DNA of 64,000 nt from assembly GCF_030291135.1 (NCBI RefSeq), contig NZ_CP127409.1, forward strand, positions 2,976,001 through 3,040,000, written 5' to 3'. This document shows positions 33,569 to 42,329 of the stretch, in pieces. Source of the DNA: Rhodanobacter thiooxydans. Its GTDB lineage: Bacteria; Pseudomonadota; Gammaproteobacteria; Xanthomonadales; Rhodanobacteraceae. A program made the translations under genes and the position numbers. The first letter of the stretch is position 1, and every line of letters starts with the position of its first letter. The notes below the pieces were generated by a model. It was not told the origin of the DNA. It ran no database searches and was given only the letters and a program-made list of their open reading frames with translations.

Positions 33569-33727
33569 TCAGCCTGCCAGGGCAGCCGGAACCACCACCG
33601 CTGCATGATCCGCGCCGGCCAGCTGCACCGGGTGCAACGTGGCCGTCAGCATCGCGCCCATGACCAGCGCGCAAACGGCGAAACAGACGACGAACAAGCC
33701 GGCCAGAATCTGTGATTCGAATTTCAT
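33569..33727 (-). CDS. Small membrane protein (52 aa)
   Basis: 52 aa, MKFESQILAGLFVVCFAVCA then a second hydrophobic stretch. GGAGG lies eight bases before the ATG at 33727, a strong ribosome site, and the codon use fits the genome. One long or two short membrane helices are predicted. No family is recognised. The 194-bp gap upstream holds nothing else visible. Confidence 0.6.
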   Translation of the reverse strand: MKFESQILAGLFVVCFAVCALVMGAMLTATLHPVQLAGADHAAVVVPAALAG

Positions 33728-33921
33728 GACGTGCCTCCGCTGATGGGTGAGGTTCCCTGTGATGTACGGAGTGCAATCGCCATGCCAACCCGTTGTGGGA
33801 CGCGCGAAGCCTTGTCCCGCCTGCATCCACCGGCAATGCGCACGATGCCGGCGGGTTGTCCGCGGACAGCCGCCGCGCCGTGGCCGGACAGGCGGACAAT
33901 CGCAACGCCGCCGCGCGCCGG

Positions 33922-34425
33922 TCAGCCCGCTGCGCGCGATTCGCCGGTGGTGCGCCGCAACTTGCGGTACTCGACCACGGTGAGCGCGATGACCACCAGG
34001 TCGAACAGGGTCAGCGCCACGAAACCGAACGAAGGACCAGCCACCACCATGTGGTAGATCTGGTACGCGGCAAACGCCGCGGTCAGCCAGATCAGACCCG
34101 GGTAGGCCCACAGCCTGCCGCGCAGGATCTCCACGATCACCACCAGTTTCGCCACGCCGTGGGACAGCAGGTAGACCGCCGCGAACAGCACCGAGCCCTG
34201 GTCGAACTGTGCGGCCCAGTGCAGCACGTGCGTCGCGATGAAGTCAGTGGGATCCTGGTGCAACTCCGGCGCGACCAGCGCGCCAACCCATGCCTGCAAC
34301 CGCAGCGGACCGAGCAGCAGCAGCCAGAGTCCGCCGACGACCTCGCTGATGCCGTCGAGTCCCTTCAAGCCGAGCCCGATCGCGAAGGCCTTGTCGGACA
34401 GGGTTTGAACGCGCAAGTCGATCAT
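33922..34425 (-). CDS. DUF2127 family membrane protein
   Basis: 167 aa from the ATG at 34425 (GGAAGAG seven bases upstream; a GTG two codons earlier is too near it). The DUF2127 pattern is clear: KAFAIGLGLKGLDGISEVVGGLWLL at the N-terminus, FAAVYLLSHGVAKLVVIVEILRGRLW in the middle and YQIYHMV near the third helix. Four membrane helices are expected. Function unknown. Stands alone between a 52-aa membrane protein and the alpha/beta hydrolase gene. Confidence 0.88.
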   Translation of the reverse strand: MIDLRVQTLSDKAFAIGLGLKGLDGISEVVGGLWLLLLGPLRLQAWVGALVAPELHQDPTDFIATHVLHWAAQFDQGSVLFAAVYLLSHGVAKLVVIVEILRGRLWAYPGLIWLTAAFAAYQIYHMVVAGPSFGFVALTLFDLVVIALTVVEYRKLRRTTGESRAAG

Positions 34426-34510
34426 CGACACACTCTTCCGCGGTAGACCCGGAAACTAGTGGCCGCCGGTCCGGAGCCTGCTCCGTGGTTGGGGACCGGT
34501 GGCAACCTGC

Positions 34511-35212
34511 CTACGCCGACAACCATGTTCGCATGGCCTGGGTGACCGCCGCGGGCTGCTCCATCGGACTCATGTGGCCGCTGTCCTCGACCACCACCAG
34601 CTGCGCCTGCGGCATCAGCGCAACCATCGCCTCGTGCAGCGCCAGCGGCGTGAGCACGTCCAGCCGGCCGCACAACACCATGACCGGACACGTCAGGCTG
34701 CGCAACACCGCCTCGCCGTCCTCGCGCCGCATCACGTTCTGCCGGATGAACACGTCGCGGCCCTGGCGCAAAGTCATCGCGTTGATCCGCTGCGCCAGCG
34801 CCGCATCGTGCAGCCGCGCTGGCGCCACGAAGCTCGGCAGTAGTTGTTCGGTCATGCCGCGGAACTCGCCGGGCAGGCTAACCGATTTGTTGGCCGCCCG
34901 CCGCTGCGCGATGCGCTCGGGCGTATCGGCGTGGAACGAAGTGTCGAGCAGCGCCAGCCGCTCGATGCGCTGCGGCGCCTGCCGCGCGATTTCCTGGGCA
35001 ACATAGCCACCGAACGAAAAGCCGGCCAGCGCAAAGCGCGGCGGCGCGGTCGCCAGCAGCTGCCGTGCCAGTCCGGCGATGCTGTCGCCATGGCCCAGGT
35101 CGGCGACCCGGCACTCGGCCACGTCGGCCAGGCCCGTCAGCTGGTCGCGCCACAGCTCTTCGTCGCACAGGAATCCGGGAAGCAGCAGCAACGGCGGCCG
35201 AGGGTCAGTCAC
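34511..35212 (-). CDS. Alpha/beta-fold hydrolase
   Basis: 233 aa from a GTG at 35212; longer ATG starts at 35245 and 35257 would overlap the terC gene by more than 40 bp. The fold begins with PLLLLPGFLCDEELWRDQL. The nucleophile elbow is AGFSFGGYVAQE (Ser near residue 77), the acid lies in CGRLDVLTP near 188, and the His in EDSGHMSPMEQP near 215, a complete Ser-Asp-His triad. The substrate cannot be named; esterase or C-C hydrolase activity is possible. Overlaps the terC stop by 8 bp, so it is probably cotranscribed under the riboswitch. Confidence 0.82.
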   Translation of the reverse strand: MTDPRPPLLLLPGFLCDEELWRDQLTGLADVAECRVADLGHGDSIAGLARQLLATAPPRFALAGFSFGGYVAQEIARQAPQRIERLALLDTSFHADTPERIAQRRAANKSVSLPGEFRGMTEQLLPSFVAPARLHDAALAQRINAMTLRQGRDVFIRQNVMRREDGEAVLRSLTCPVMVLCGRLDVLTPLALHEAMVALMPQAQLVVVEDSGHMSPMEQPAAVTQAMRTWLSA

Positions 35213-36074
35213 GGTGTTGCCCGGAGATCGGAAAGGAAGCGGCATTATCGACCACATCGCACGCCGTGCCCTGCGCCGGCGCAGGCGAGGACACGCCGCA
35301 CGCCTGCGCAGCCTGGTCGGCGCCGTCCGCGTACCTTTCGTGCAACGCCACCGGCGCGACCTGTCCGTTCGCGCGCCGGCGGATCCACAGGTTGATCAGC
35401 TCCACGAACACCGAGAAGGCCATCGCAGCATAGATGTAGCCCTTCGGGATGTGCTGGCCGAAACCATCCGCCACCAGCACCAGGCCGATCATGATCAGGA
35501 AGCTCAGCGCGAGCACCTTGACCGTGGGGTGGCGCTCGACGAACTCGCCGATCGGCCGCGCGAACGCCAGCATGAAGCCGATCGAGGCGAGGATCGCGGT
35601 GACCATGATCCAGCGCTCGTCGACCATGCCGACGGCGGTGATGATGGAATCGAGCGAGAACACGATGTCGAGCAGCATGATCTGCGTGACCACGCTGCCG
35701 AACGTCGCCACCGCTGCACCCAGCGTCACCTGCTCGGTGGCGCCCTCCAGCTTCTGGTGGATCTCGTGCGTGGCCTTGCCGATCAGGAACAGGCCGCCGC
35801 CGACCAGGATCAGGTCGCGCCACGAGAACGCATGCCCGAACAGCGAGAACAGCGGTGCGGTCAGCCCGACGATCCATGCGATCGCGAGCAGCAGGCCCAG
35901 GCGCGTGACGGCCGCCAGGACGATGCCGGTGCGGCGTGCCGCGTTCCGCTGCGCCGGTGGCAACTTGCCCGCCAGGATCGAGATGAAAATGATGTTGTCG
36001 ATGCCGAGCACCAGTTCGAGCGCCGTCAGCGTGGCAAGGGCGATCCAGGTTTCGGGGTTGGCCAGCAGTTCCAT
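35205..36074 (-). CDS. TerC-family integral membrane protein (putative Mn2+ exporter)
   Basis: 289 aa. Seven to eight membrane helices with TerC/Alx family motifs: ALELVLGIDNIIFISILAGKLP near residue 18 and LLDIVFSLDSIITAVGMV near 133, each carrying the conserved Asp residues, and HEIHQKLEG between. The C-terminal 50 residues are polar and not conserved. Alx and related TerC proteins export manganese. A yybP-ykoY (Mn) riboswitch upstream supports that role here. The ATG at 36074 follows GAAGAG at the usual spacing. Forms an operon with the alpha/beta hydrolase (8 bp overlap). Confidence 0.9.
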   Translation of the reverse strand: MELLANPETWIALATLTALELVLGIDNIIFISILAGKLPPAQRNAARRTGIVLAAVTRLGLLLAIAWIVGLTAPLFSLFGHAFSWRDLILVGGGLFLIGKATHEIHQKLEGATEQVTLGAAVATFGSVVTQIMLLDIVFSLDSIITAVGMVDERWIMVTAILASIGFMLAFARPIGEFVERHPTVKVLALSFLIMIGLVLVADGFGQHIPKGYIYAAMAFSVFVELINLWIRRRANGQVAPVALHERYADGADQAAQACGVSSPAPAQGTACDVVDNAASFPISGQHRD

Positions 36075-36229
36075 GGGAAGTCTCTTCGCGGGATGGGGAT
36101 TCGGCGCCGGTAGCAGGAGCCAGCCGGCGGACAGGACGGAGCCGTCGCGTGTCACGGTTGTGGATGGACGTCCATGGGCATGCTGCGACTCCGGCAAGGC
36201 TCGAAAGGCCACGGCTGGAAAGGCATCTG

Positions 36230-36359
36230 TGATGGACGCACCTTCGCCGTGGAGCGGCGAAGGTCTTGCTCGCAAACCAGCAGATGGCTTGCTGCTGCAC
36301 CGGAGCCCAGGCTCGTCATGACGGCGACAGCGATTGGGAGCTACTCCCCTTCGGCGACG
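36230..36359 (-). ncRNA. yybP-ykoY manganese riboswitch upstream of terC
   Basis: On the minus strand the leader begins with AAGGGGAGTAGCTCCC (36336-36351), the conserved 5' element of the yybP-ykoY aptamer, then CCGTCATGACG, and near the 3' side GCGAGCAAGACCTTCGCC, containing the GCAAGACC core that builds the metal site, followed by a 9-bp stem CCTTCGCCG/CGGCGAAGG (36241-36263). These elements come in the right order and just upstream of a TerC gene, the classic target. It senses Mn2+ and turns expression on. Exact ends are approximate. Confidence 0.85.
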
Positions 36360-36386
36360 ATGCTAGCACACGCTCACGTCGTGCAA
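36360..36386 (-). promoter_or_regulatory. Extended -10 promoter of the riboswitch-terC transcript
   Basis: TGCTAGCAT on the minus strand (36368-36360) is an extended -10 (TGnTAGCAT). TTGCAC at 36386-36381 is a plausible -35 with a 15-bp spacer. Transcription would start a few bases before the aptamer core. Confidence 0.5.
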
Positions 36387-36468
36387 TGCGGTCCGCGCCG
36401 GCCGCACTGGCATGTCCGCAAGCACCCGTTCGACAACGGCTGCCGCGTCATTCGAGGGTGGCGGGAAA

Positions 36469-36990
36469 TCAGCCTGCGTCGATGGCCGCCAGTGGCGTGT
36501 CGCCCGCGGCGACATCGAGCGCCTGCAGCGAGACCGTCTTGCTGCCGCCGTGCAGTGACTGCCGGCCGACTTCGCGAAAGCCCAGCCTGGCGTGGAAACG
36601 CGCGGACGCCGGATTGGGCGGCTCGATATCGAACTCGCAGGTGAGCAGCGGCACCGTCTCGCGTACCGCCAGCGCGTACAACTCGCGATAGAGCCGGCCG
36701 CCGGCACCACGCGCCTGCGCGTCGTCGGCCACCACGATGCGATCCACGTACAGGAAGCGCGGATGGCGCTGCGTGAACCAGCGGTAGTTCGGGCTGTCGT
36801 AGTCCGCCCCCTCGCGCAGCGCGAGCAGGAACGCCTCGACCCGCCCGGCCGATTCGATCACCCGATGCAGCGCCGCCTGCGCATGCAACTGCGCCAGCCG
36901 CGCGTGGTCGAGTGGACTCAGCACCGCCACGAACGCCTCGTTGAGGGCGAGGATGGCGGGGAAGTCGGCGGGGGTGGCGTCGCGGATCAT
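36469..36990 (-). CDS. GNAT-family N-acetyltransferase
   Basis: 173 aa. The acetyl-CoA site is VDRIVVADDAQARGAGGRLYREL near residues 82-104 (R/QxxGxG/A type), with the C-terminal beta-bulge PASARFHARLGFREVGRQ. The N-terminus (MIRDATPADFPAILALNEAF) is typical of the family. Substrate unknown. The start lies 30 bp after the M14 peptidase stop, so the two may be one transcript; the terC promoter begins about 80 bp past its stop. Confidence 0.9.
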   Translation of the reverse strand: MIRDATPADFPAILALNEAFVAVLSPLDHARLAQLHAQAALHRVIESAGRVEAFLLALREGADYDSPNYRWFTQRHPRFLYVDRIVVADDAQARGAGGRLYRELYALAVRETVPLLTCEFDIEPPNPASARFHARLGFREVGRQSLHGGSKTVSLQALDVAAGDTPLAAIDAG

Positions 36991-37020
36991 CGGGGAATGG
37001 TCGAAGCGGCGTGCGGAAGC

Positions 37021-37941
37021 CTAGCCGTGTGCCAGCGCGTAGTCGATCGCCGCGCACACCGCCGCTGCCTGCGCGGCGTTGCATTGTTCGGGCGTGGCGC
37101 GCGGGCTGTCGGGATAGACCTCGGTGGTGGTGCGGTACGGCGCGTCGGTGATGCCGGCGCACAGGCCCAGTGGGCGGTAGTCGTATTCGATCACGCCATG
37201 CGCCACCACCGGCGAGCCGATGATGGTGCCGTCCGGATCGGCCGGCGCGATGTGGGTGACCTTGGCCACCGCGGCGATCACCGCCTGCTGGAACGCCGGC
37301 TGCGGATTGGCGCTGTCCGCGCAGAGATAGAAACCATCGGGAATGGTGCCCGGCTCGTACGGCTTGCCGTCGCGCGCGGCCAGCGCCGGGCGGAACTCGC
37401 TCTCGTCGCTGTCGGTGGTTTCGTGCAGGTCGATGTGCACCCGCACGCGCTCGCGCCACGGCGCGACCAGCCGCATCAGCGCCGCCGACTCCTGCGCCGG
37501 GCTGTGCTCGCGGAACGAGCGGTTCGGGTCGAGCGCATCCGGGTTCCAGCGGTGGATGCGCTCATAGCCCCACGGGCTCACGCACGGCACCACCAGCAGG
37601 TTGGCCCGCCCCGCGTAGTCCGCCGCATGCCGCTCGATGAATTGCAGCGCCCCGTGCACACCGCTGGTTTCGTAGCCGTGCACACCGCCGGTCACCAGCG
37701 CCACGGGGAGCTCGTCGCGCCAGCCGCGGCTCCTGATCGCGAACAGCGGGTAGCTGCCGGAGGCATAGTCCAGCCGGCCATACTCCGCCACGTCGAAGCG
37801 TGCGCGCAGGGTTTCGATCACGCCCAGCACGTCCGCTGCGTAGCTGCGCCTGACACTCTGCCGCGATTGCCAGGCCGCCACTTCCGCTTCGCCCCAGGGA
37901 CGTCCGGGGGTGCCGATGGGATAGAAGGCCGGGGTAGTCAT
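37021..37941 (-). CDS. M14-family metallocarboxypeptidase
   Basis: 306 aa. Zinc ligands of the M14 fold: His and Glu in TGGVHGYETSG near residues 88-94 and His in VHIDLHETTD near 171. The Arg/Asn substrate site may be DPNRSFREH near 139-146. The family includes carboxypeptidases and deacylases such as aspartoacylase-like proteins. No signal peptide is present, so it is cytoplasmic and perhaps acts on small peptides or cell-wall fragments. Probably the first gene of a unit with GNAT. Confidence 0.87.
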   Translation of the reverse strand: MTTPAFYPIGTPGRPWGEAEVAAWQSRQSVRRSYAADVLGVIETLRARFDVAEYGRLDYASGSYPLFAIRSRGWRDELPVALVTGGVHGYETSGVHGALQFIERHAADYAGRANLLVVPCVSPWGYERIHRWNPDALDPNRSFREHSPAQESAALMRLVAPWRERVRVHIDLHETTDSDESEFRPALAARDGKPYEPGTIPDGFYLCADSANPQPAFQQAVIAAVAKVTHIAPADPDGTIIGSPVVAHGVIEYDYRPLGLCAGITDAPYRTTTEVYPDSPRATPEQCNAAQAAAVCAAIDYALAHG

Positions 37942-38120
37942 CGTGGCGCTCGCTTCGCTGTGCTATCGGGAGAAGCGGAACACTGTAGCACCGGGCTGCA
38001 ACGTTGACGGCGGCGACGCCGTCCCGATCACCCGTTCGCCGCCGCGATGCACGCCATCGAAGCGGGGATGGCGACGAGCTCCAGCTCACCTGCCCGGCGC
38101 AGACACTGCCCGCGCCGGCG

Positions 38121-39542
38121 TCAAGGCTGCCGCTGGTCCGGCGACTCCAGGATTTCCGTCAGCGGCCTGCCCTGGACCGTGCCGAGGGAAACGTGCAGCA
38201 GATGCGCGATCGTCGGCGCAACGTCGAGATTGCGAAATGCCGGGATTTCGCCCCTGGCCCGGATACCGAAGCCTGCGGCGATGAAAATGCCCTGCATCAG
38301 CGGGTCCGAGTTGGGGTAGCCGTGGGCGCCGATTTCCCGGGTCGGCGTCACGAAGTCGCCCGTATCGCCCTCCTTGAAGGCGTAGCCGTCTGCGGCGTAG
38401 AGCAGCAGGTCGGGCGCCTGGTCGCTCTGCGCCGGCACCGGCCAGCCCTGCTTCGCCGCCTCGGCGGGAGTCAGTACCGCGCGGATGCCGGGCCGGCCTG
38501 CGAAGAGCGATTTCAATTTGCCGGTCGAGGCCTCCGTGGCGTGCTGCTGGAAGACCAGGGCGAAACCATCATCCGGCACGCAGAAACTGGGCTGAGCCGC
38601 GGAGGCACCCTGCAGCCCGGCCTGTCTGAGCAGGACATTGGGATGCACCAGCTGGCGAACGCTCTGCTGGCCGTGGTCGGAGACGATGATGAAGGTCGTG
38701 CGATCGAGCTCACCGGCGGCACGTACCGCGTCGACGACGTCCTTCACGCGATCATCCAGAAAGGCGATGGTGTTGCGCCCCGAGTCATTGCCGAAGCCCG
38801 TGTCGTGCTCGATGTTGTCCAGCGCCAGCAGATGCAGCAACAGCAGGTCGGGGTGATGCTTGCGGATGATGTCGATCGCCGCACGGGTGTAGAGGCGATC
38901 GCGCCACGCCTGGGACGAGTCGCCGAAATGCACGAGCTGATCACGGGTGACGACGCCCTGCCGCACGAGCTCCTGCTCGATGGCGCCGTCGGGATCGGGG
39001 TGTTCGGCGAACTGCCAGTCGATGTTCCGCGCGCCTTCGATGGCGACCCAGTCCACCTGCGCCGTCGTGAGGCCCGCCCGATGCACGGCGTCGTAAACGG
39101 TGGGCACGGCGACCAGCCGGGACTTCGGTGCCCCCATGTCGATCCGGGGCGGCGTGGCGGTGCGCTGGTTGACGATGAGCCCGTTGACCAGCACGTGATG
39201 CCGGCTCGCGTCGACCCCGGTGACCATGGCGGTGTGGTTTGGCCAGGTGACGGTGGGGTTGATCGGCTGCATGGAAACCGCATAGGCGCCACGCTGCATC
39301 AAGGCATGGAGCGTCGGCGCGGGCAGCCGCGGCTCATGCAGGCTGGCCGCGCCGAAGGCGTCCAGGCTGATGACCACGACCTTCGGGCCCGGCGTGGCCG
39401 GCGCCGCCTGGACGCAAGGCGACAGCGAGGCGCTGCCCGCAAGGAGCATCGCCGCGGCGACGACGCTTCTAAGCAAACCGGAGGCTGGGCACATCATGCG
39501 ATCCCGTCGATGGAGAAAAGGCGTCTGTCGGAACACTGGCAT
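38121..39542 (-). CDS. Exported AlkP-superfamily type I phosphodiesterase/nucleotide pyrophosphatase
   Basis: 473 aa. The PF01663 fold shows VVVISLDAFGAASLHEPRLP (metal Asp) near residue 52, NPTVTWPNHTAMVTG with the nucleophile Thr near 99, DWVAIEGARN, and VSDHGQQS near 287. A signal peptide (LRSVVAAAMLLAGSASL) lies after a short N-extension. The first ATG overlaps the GH30 stop as TGATG and has AAGGTGG upstream, which supports this start; MMCPAS at 39497 is the alternative. Animal ENPP relatives cleave nucleotides or sphingomyelin-type lipids. The coupling to a glucosylceramidase-like gene makes a lipid substrate conceivable. Confidence 0.87.
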   Translation of the reverse strand: MPVFRQTPFLHRRDRMMCPASGLLRSVVAAAMLLAGSASLSPCVQAAPATPGPKVVVISLDAFGAASLHEPRLPAPTLHALMQRGAYAVSMQPINPTVTWPNHTAMVTGVDASRHHVLVNGLIVNQRTATPPRIDMGAPKSRLVAVPTVYDAVHRAGLTTAQVDWVAIEGARNIDWQFAEHPDPDGAIEQELVRQGVVTRDQLVHFGDSSQAWRDRLYTRAAIDIIRKHHPDLLLLHLLALDNIEHDTGFGNDSGRNTIAFLDDRVKDVVDAVRAAGELDRTTFIIVSDHGQQSVRQLVHPNVLLRQAGLQGASAAQPSFCVPDDGFALVFQQHATEASTGKLKSLFAGRPGIRAVLTPAEAAKQGWPVPAQSDQAPDLLLYAADGYAFKEGDTGDFVTPTREIGAHGYPNSDPLMQGIFIAAGFGIRARGEIPAFRNLDVAPTIAHLLHVSLGTVQGRPLTEILESPDQRQP

Positions 39543-41194
39543 CAGTCAACCACCTTGCGCTCGCCGCCCGTCGCGCTGGTGGCCGCGGCGGCAGGCGCCT
39601 TTCCGGCCGGCGCTGAATCTGCCGGCATGGAATCTGCCGGCGCTGAATTCATCGGCGCCGAATCCGCCGGCGCCGGGCCCGTCGCATCCGCCGGCCGGCT
39701 GGACTGGCCCGGATGCCATTCGAAAGTCGCCACGCTCTGCGGCGGCAACGTGTACTCGAAGTGGGTCTGACCCTGCGCGACCGAGACGCGGCGCGCCTCC
39801 GCATTGCTGTTGACCATCACCAGCACCACCGATCCGCCGGAGGCGTTCTGGAACGCCACGTTGTCGAGGCCCTTGTCGGTATCGCTGGATCTCACCCGCA
39901 CGGCACCGGGCAGGACGAAGCGACTGAAGTGGGCGAATGCATAGTACTCATCGTTGCGGCTCACCGCGCCGGTGCGCGAGTCGATCGTGACCACGCCCTT
40001 GCAGGCATCGCACCCGCCGAAATGCGGACCGTGTTGCTCGTCCAGTGCAAGGTTCCAGTACACGATACCGCGCGCCCACTGCCGCAGCCCTACCAGCAGC
40101 AGGTCGCGCGTGAACCACAGCAGCTCGCCGTTCTTGCTGGACTCCCAGTCGCCGCCAGAACACTCGGTGATGTAGGTGTCCTTCTTCGGAAACGCGCGAT
40201 GCACCTGGCCCTGCGCATACGGGCTGCCGCTGTAGCAGTGCCAGGCGATGCCGTCGACATAGCGCGCAGCAGCGGGGTCGGCCAGCACGTCCAGCGGCTG
40301 GTCCGGCTGGTCCCAGTTGTGGTCCCAGCCCAAAATGAGCGTCTTCGGCTTGCGCGTCGCCAGCGCCGGGCCGAGATACTGCGCGATGATGCGCACCCGC
40401 GCGGCCGCGGGCAATTCCATGCCCGGGTAGGTCAGCGGCACGAAGGCCGGCTCATTCTGCAGGGTCAGCGCGAAGATGGGGATGCCGTAGCCGCGATAGG
40501 CGTCGACGTACTTGACCAGGTAGTCCGCGTAGGCGCTTTCGAATTGCTCCAGCAGGCCGCCGCCGACCAGGTTCGCGCTGGTCTTCATCCACGCCGGCGC
40601 GCTCCACGGCGAGGCGATGATGCGCAGCTGCGGGTTGATCGCCAGCACCTCGCGCACGGTCGGTATCACCTCCGACAGGTTTGCGGCGACATTGAAGTGC
40701 AGCAGCTGCGGATCGGTGTCGCCGGCGGGCAGGTCGTCCAGGGTGTACGGCTGCAGCGAGAAATCCGAGGCGCCGATGGTCAGCCGTGTCATGTTGAAGT
40801 TGAGCCCGGGCGGCGGGCCGAACAACTCGCGCAGCAATGCAGCGCGCTGCGGCGCATCCAGCCGGTTCTGCAGCAGCCACGCCGAGGCGTCGGTCAGCGC
40901 CGCGCCGAAGCCGACGATGGACTGGTACTTGTGGTCGATGTCGACGACCACGTCGGCGGGCGACGAGCCGCCGGCGCCCGCCTCGATATCGGGCTGCCGC
41001 GCCAGGCGCAGCCGGCGATCCGCCGTGCTCAGCCACAGCCTGACCGCGGACTCCGGCGGTGGCGGCGCCAGGATGACACCGCCTTCCACCGCGAAGTGCA
41101 CGCGCGGCGGCGCCAACGCCCACAGGGCCAGCACGGTGATCAACGCGAGGGACGCAACAGCCAGCCAGCCGGGAACGCCTTTGCGCTCATCCAT
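39542..41194 (-). CDS. GH30-family glycosidase (glucosylceramidase-like)
   Basis: 550 aa. An N-terminal anchor or signal (WLAVASLALITVLALWALAPP) is followed by the GH30 (beta/alpha)8 domain: SIVGFGAALTDASAWLLQ, RLTIGASDFSLQPYTLDDLP, acid/base Glu in TLQNEP near residue 247 and nucleophile Glu in YITECSGGDWE near 342, then a beta-sandwich. The match is to subfamily 1-like glucosylceramidases; beta-1,6-glucanase activity cannot be excluded. The last 60 residues are a Pro/Ala/Ser tail with five pentapeptide repeats. Starts at 41221 and 41212 are alternatives. Translationally coupled to the phosphodiesterase gene. Confidence 0.88.
   Translation of the reverse strand: MDERKGVPGWLAVASLALITVLALWALAPPRVHFAVEGGVILAPPPPESAVRLWLSTADRRLRLARQPDIEAGAGGSSPADVVVDIDHKYQSIVGFGAALTDASAWLLQNRLDAPQRAALLRELFGPPPGLNFNMTRLTIGASDFSLQPYTLDDLPAGDTDPQLLHFNVAANLSEVIPTVREVLAINPQLRIIASPWSAPAWMKTSANLVGGGLLEQFESAYADYLVKYVDAYRGYGIPIFALTLQNEPAFVPLTYPGMELPAAARVRIIAQYLGPALATRKPKTLILGWDHNWDQPDQPLDVLADPAAARYVDGIAWHCYSGSPYAQGQVHRAFPKKDTYITECSGGDWESSKNGELLWFTRDLLLVGLRQWARGIVYWNLALDEQHGPHFGGCDACKGVVTIDSRTGAVSRNDEYYAFAHFSRFVLPGAVRVRSSDTDKGLDNVAFQNASGGSVVLVMVNSNAEARRVSVAQGQTHFEYTLPPQSVATFEWHPGQSSRPADATGPAPADSAPMNSAPADSMPADSAPAGKAPAAAATSATGGERKVVD
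39606..39680. repeat. 15-bp minisatellite in the GH30 C-terminus
   Basis: Five degenerate 15-bp units in a row (39606, 39621, 39636, 39651, 39666), consensus GCCGGCGCTGAATCT, encoding on the minus strand pentapeptides such as ADSAP, MNSAP and ADSMP. Every unit keeps the frame, so copy-number change would only lengthen the Ala/Ser/Pro tail. Confidence 0.85.
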
Positions 41195-41538
41195 GGTGCA
41201 CGCCAATCCCATCGTCCACATTGCGGTTCACTGGCGACAACCTCACGATCACGAAGCCCCTGGCGTGCGCATCACAGATCGGCAAAGAGTGCAGCGAAAC
41301 CGGGGTTCGCGTCGACCCGCACGAAGCGCGGCCCCGGTCTGCACGGCGCACCTCCCGCAGGCGCGCCAGCCAAGCTGCCCGGCAAGGCCGGACCGGGGAG
41401 TCATCCTGACACCGTTGCATCCTTCCTGCCGCCGGCCGGGCGGCCATGCTGCCGGAAAGAAGAACCCGATCGCACTTTCGCGCGTCAAAGCCGTCGCCGC
41501 CGCGGCTTCGGCCCGACATGCGGGCGGCGCCGCGGCGC
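41195..41538. other. Intergenic region, TPMT gene to GH30 gene
   Basis: About 340 bp between the TPMT stop and the GH30 start, both on the minus strand. It should hold the GH30 promoter and any TPMT terminator, but no clear hexamers, U-run hairpin or repeat stands out. No coding frame with a ribosome site is seen. Confidence 0.5.
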
Positions 41539-42195
41539 CTATCGCTTCGCCAGCCGGTACGCCACCGTCTGCAGCGCGCTCACCCCTTCGGCGGCGAAGC
41601 CCGGCTGCTGCGCCAGGATATCGCGCCGCTCCAGCGTCGCCACCGTCCAGTCGCGGCCATACAGCTCGCGCACTTCGGCTTCCGGCACCGGGAACGGCGG
41701 CCCCTGCTTCTCGTGCGGCGGATACTCCAGCGTGACCAGCAGGCCACGGCAGCCGGCCGGCAGCCGCGCGTGCAGCTCGCGCACGTAGCGATGGCGCAAG
41801 TCCGGCGGCAGGGCGATCAGCGCGGCGCGGTCGTAAACCGCCGCGCAATCGGCAAGCGCCGCGGCATCCAGCTCGAACACGTCGCCGCAGATCAGCTCGA
41901 TCGCACCGGCCACATGGTGGACGCCGTAGCGCGAGGCGTGCACCTGTGGCGTCAGGCCGTGCTCGTCGAAGAACTGCGCCACCGCCAGCGGCGACAACTC
42001 CACCCCCAGCACGCGATGCCCCTGCTCCGCCAGCCACCGCAGGTCCAGCGACTTGCCGGCCAGCGGCACGAACACCCGGCTGCCCGGCGCCAGCGCCAGC
42101 GTCGGCCAATGCCGCAGCAGCAGCGGCGTCGGAGCTTGCTGGTGAAAACCGGTACGGCCTTCGCGCCAGCGCTGTAACCAGAACTCGGACTCCAT
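41539..42195 (-). CDS. tpm: Thiopurine S-methyltransferase
   Basis: 218 aa, the normal length of bacterial TPMT. It uses SAM to methylate thiopurines and, in bacteria, selenium or tellurium species. Family signatures: EFWLQRWREGRTGFHQQ at the N-terminus, VFVPLAGKSLDLRWLAEQGHRVLGVELS (SAM site) near residues 41-69, VYDRAALIALPPDLRHRY near 126 and GPPFPVPEAEVRELY near 170. AGGAGA precedes the ATG at 42195. Monocistronic by position. Confidence 0.95.
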   Translation of the reverse strand: MESEFWLQRWREGRTGFHQQAPTPLLLRHWPTLALAPGSRVFVPLAGKSLDLRWLAEQGHRVLGVELSPLAVAQFFDEHGLTPQVHASRYGVHHVAGAIELICGDVFELDAAALADCAAVYDRAALIALPPDLRHRYVRELHARLPAGCRGLLVTLEYPPHEKQGPPFPVPEAEVRELYGRDWTVATLERRDILAQQPGFAAEGVSALQTVAYRLAKR

Positions 42196-42329
42196 GGGGT
42201 CTCCTGTCGACAAATGGATGGCCAGGCTGGCATCGTGCAAGCCGGCCAGCGAAGAAGCAAAAAATTCACGCCTGCCCGGGCCAGCCCGCGCGGAGCGGCA
42301 AGCGCCCGCGGTGGCGGCCAGGCGGCGGC

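Noticed and set aside
31310-33715. 801-codon plus-strand frame over dcp
   Set aside because: Antisense of a clear M3 peptidase with HEFGH; no independent coding evidence.
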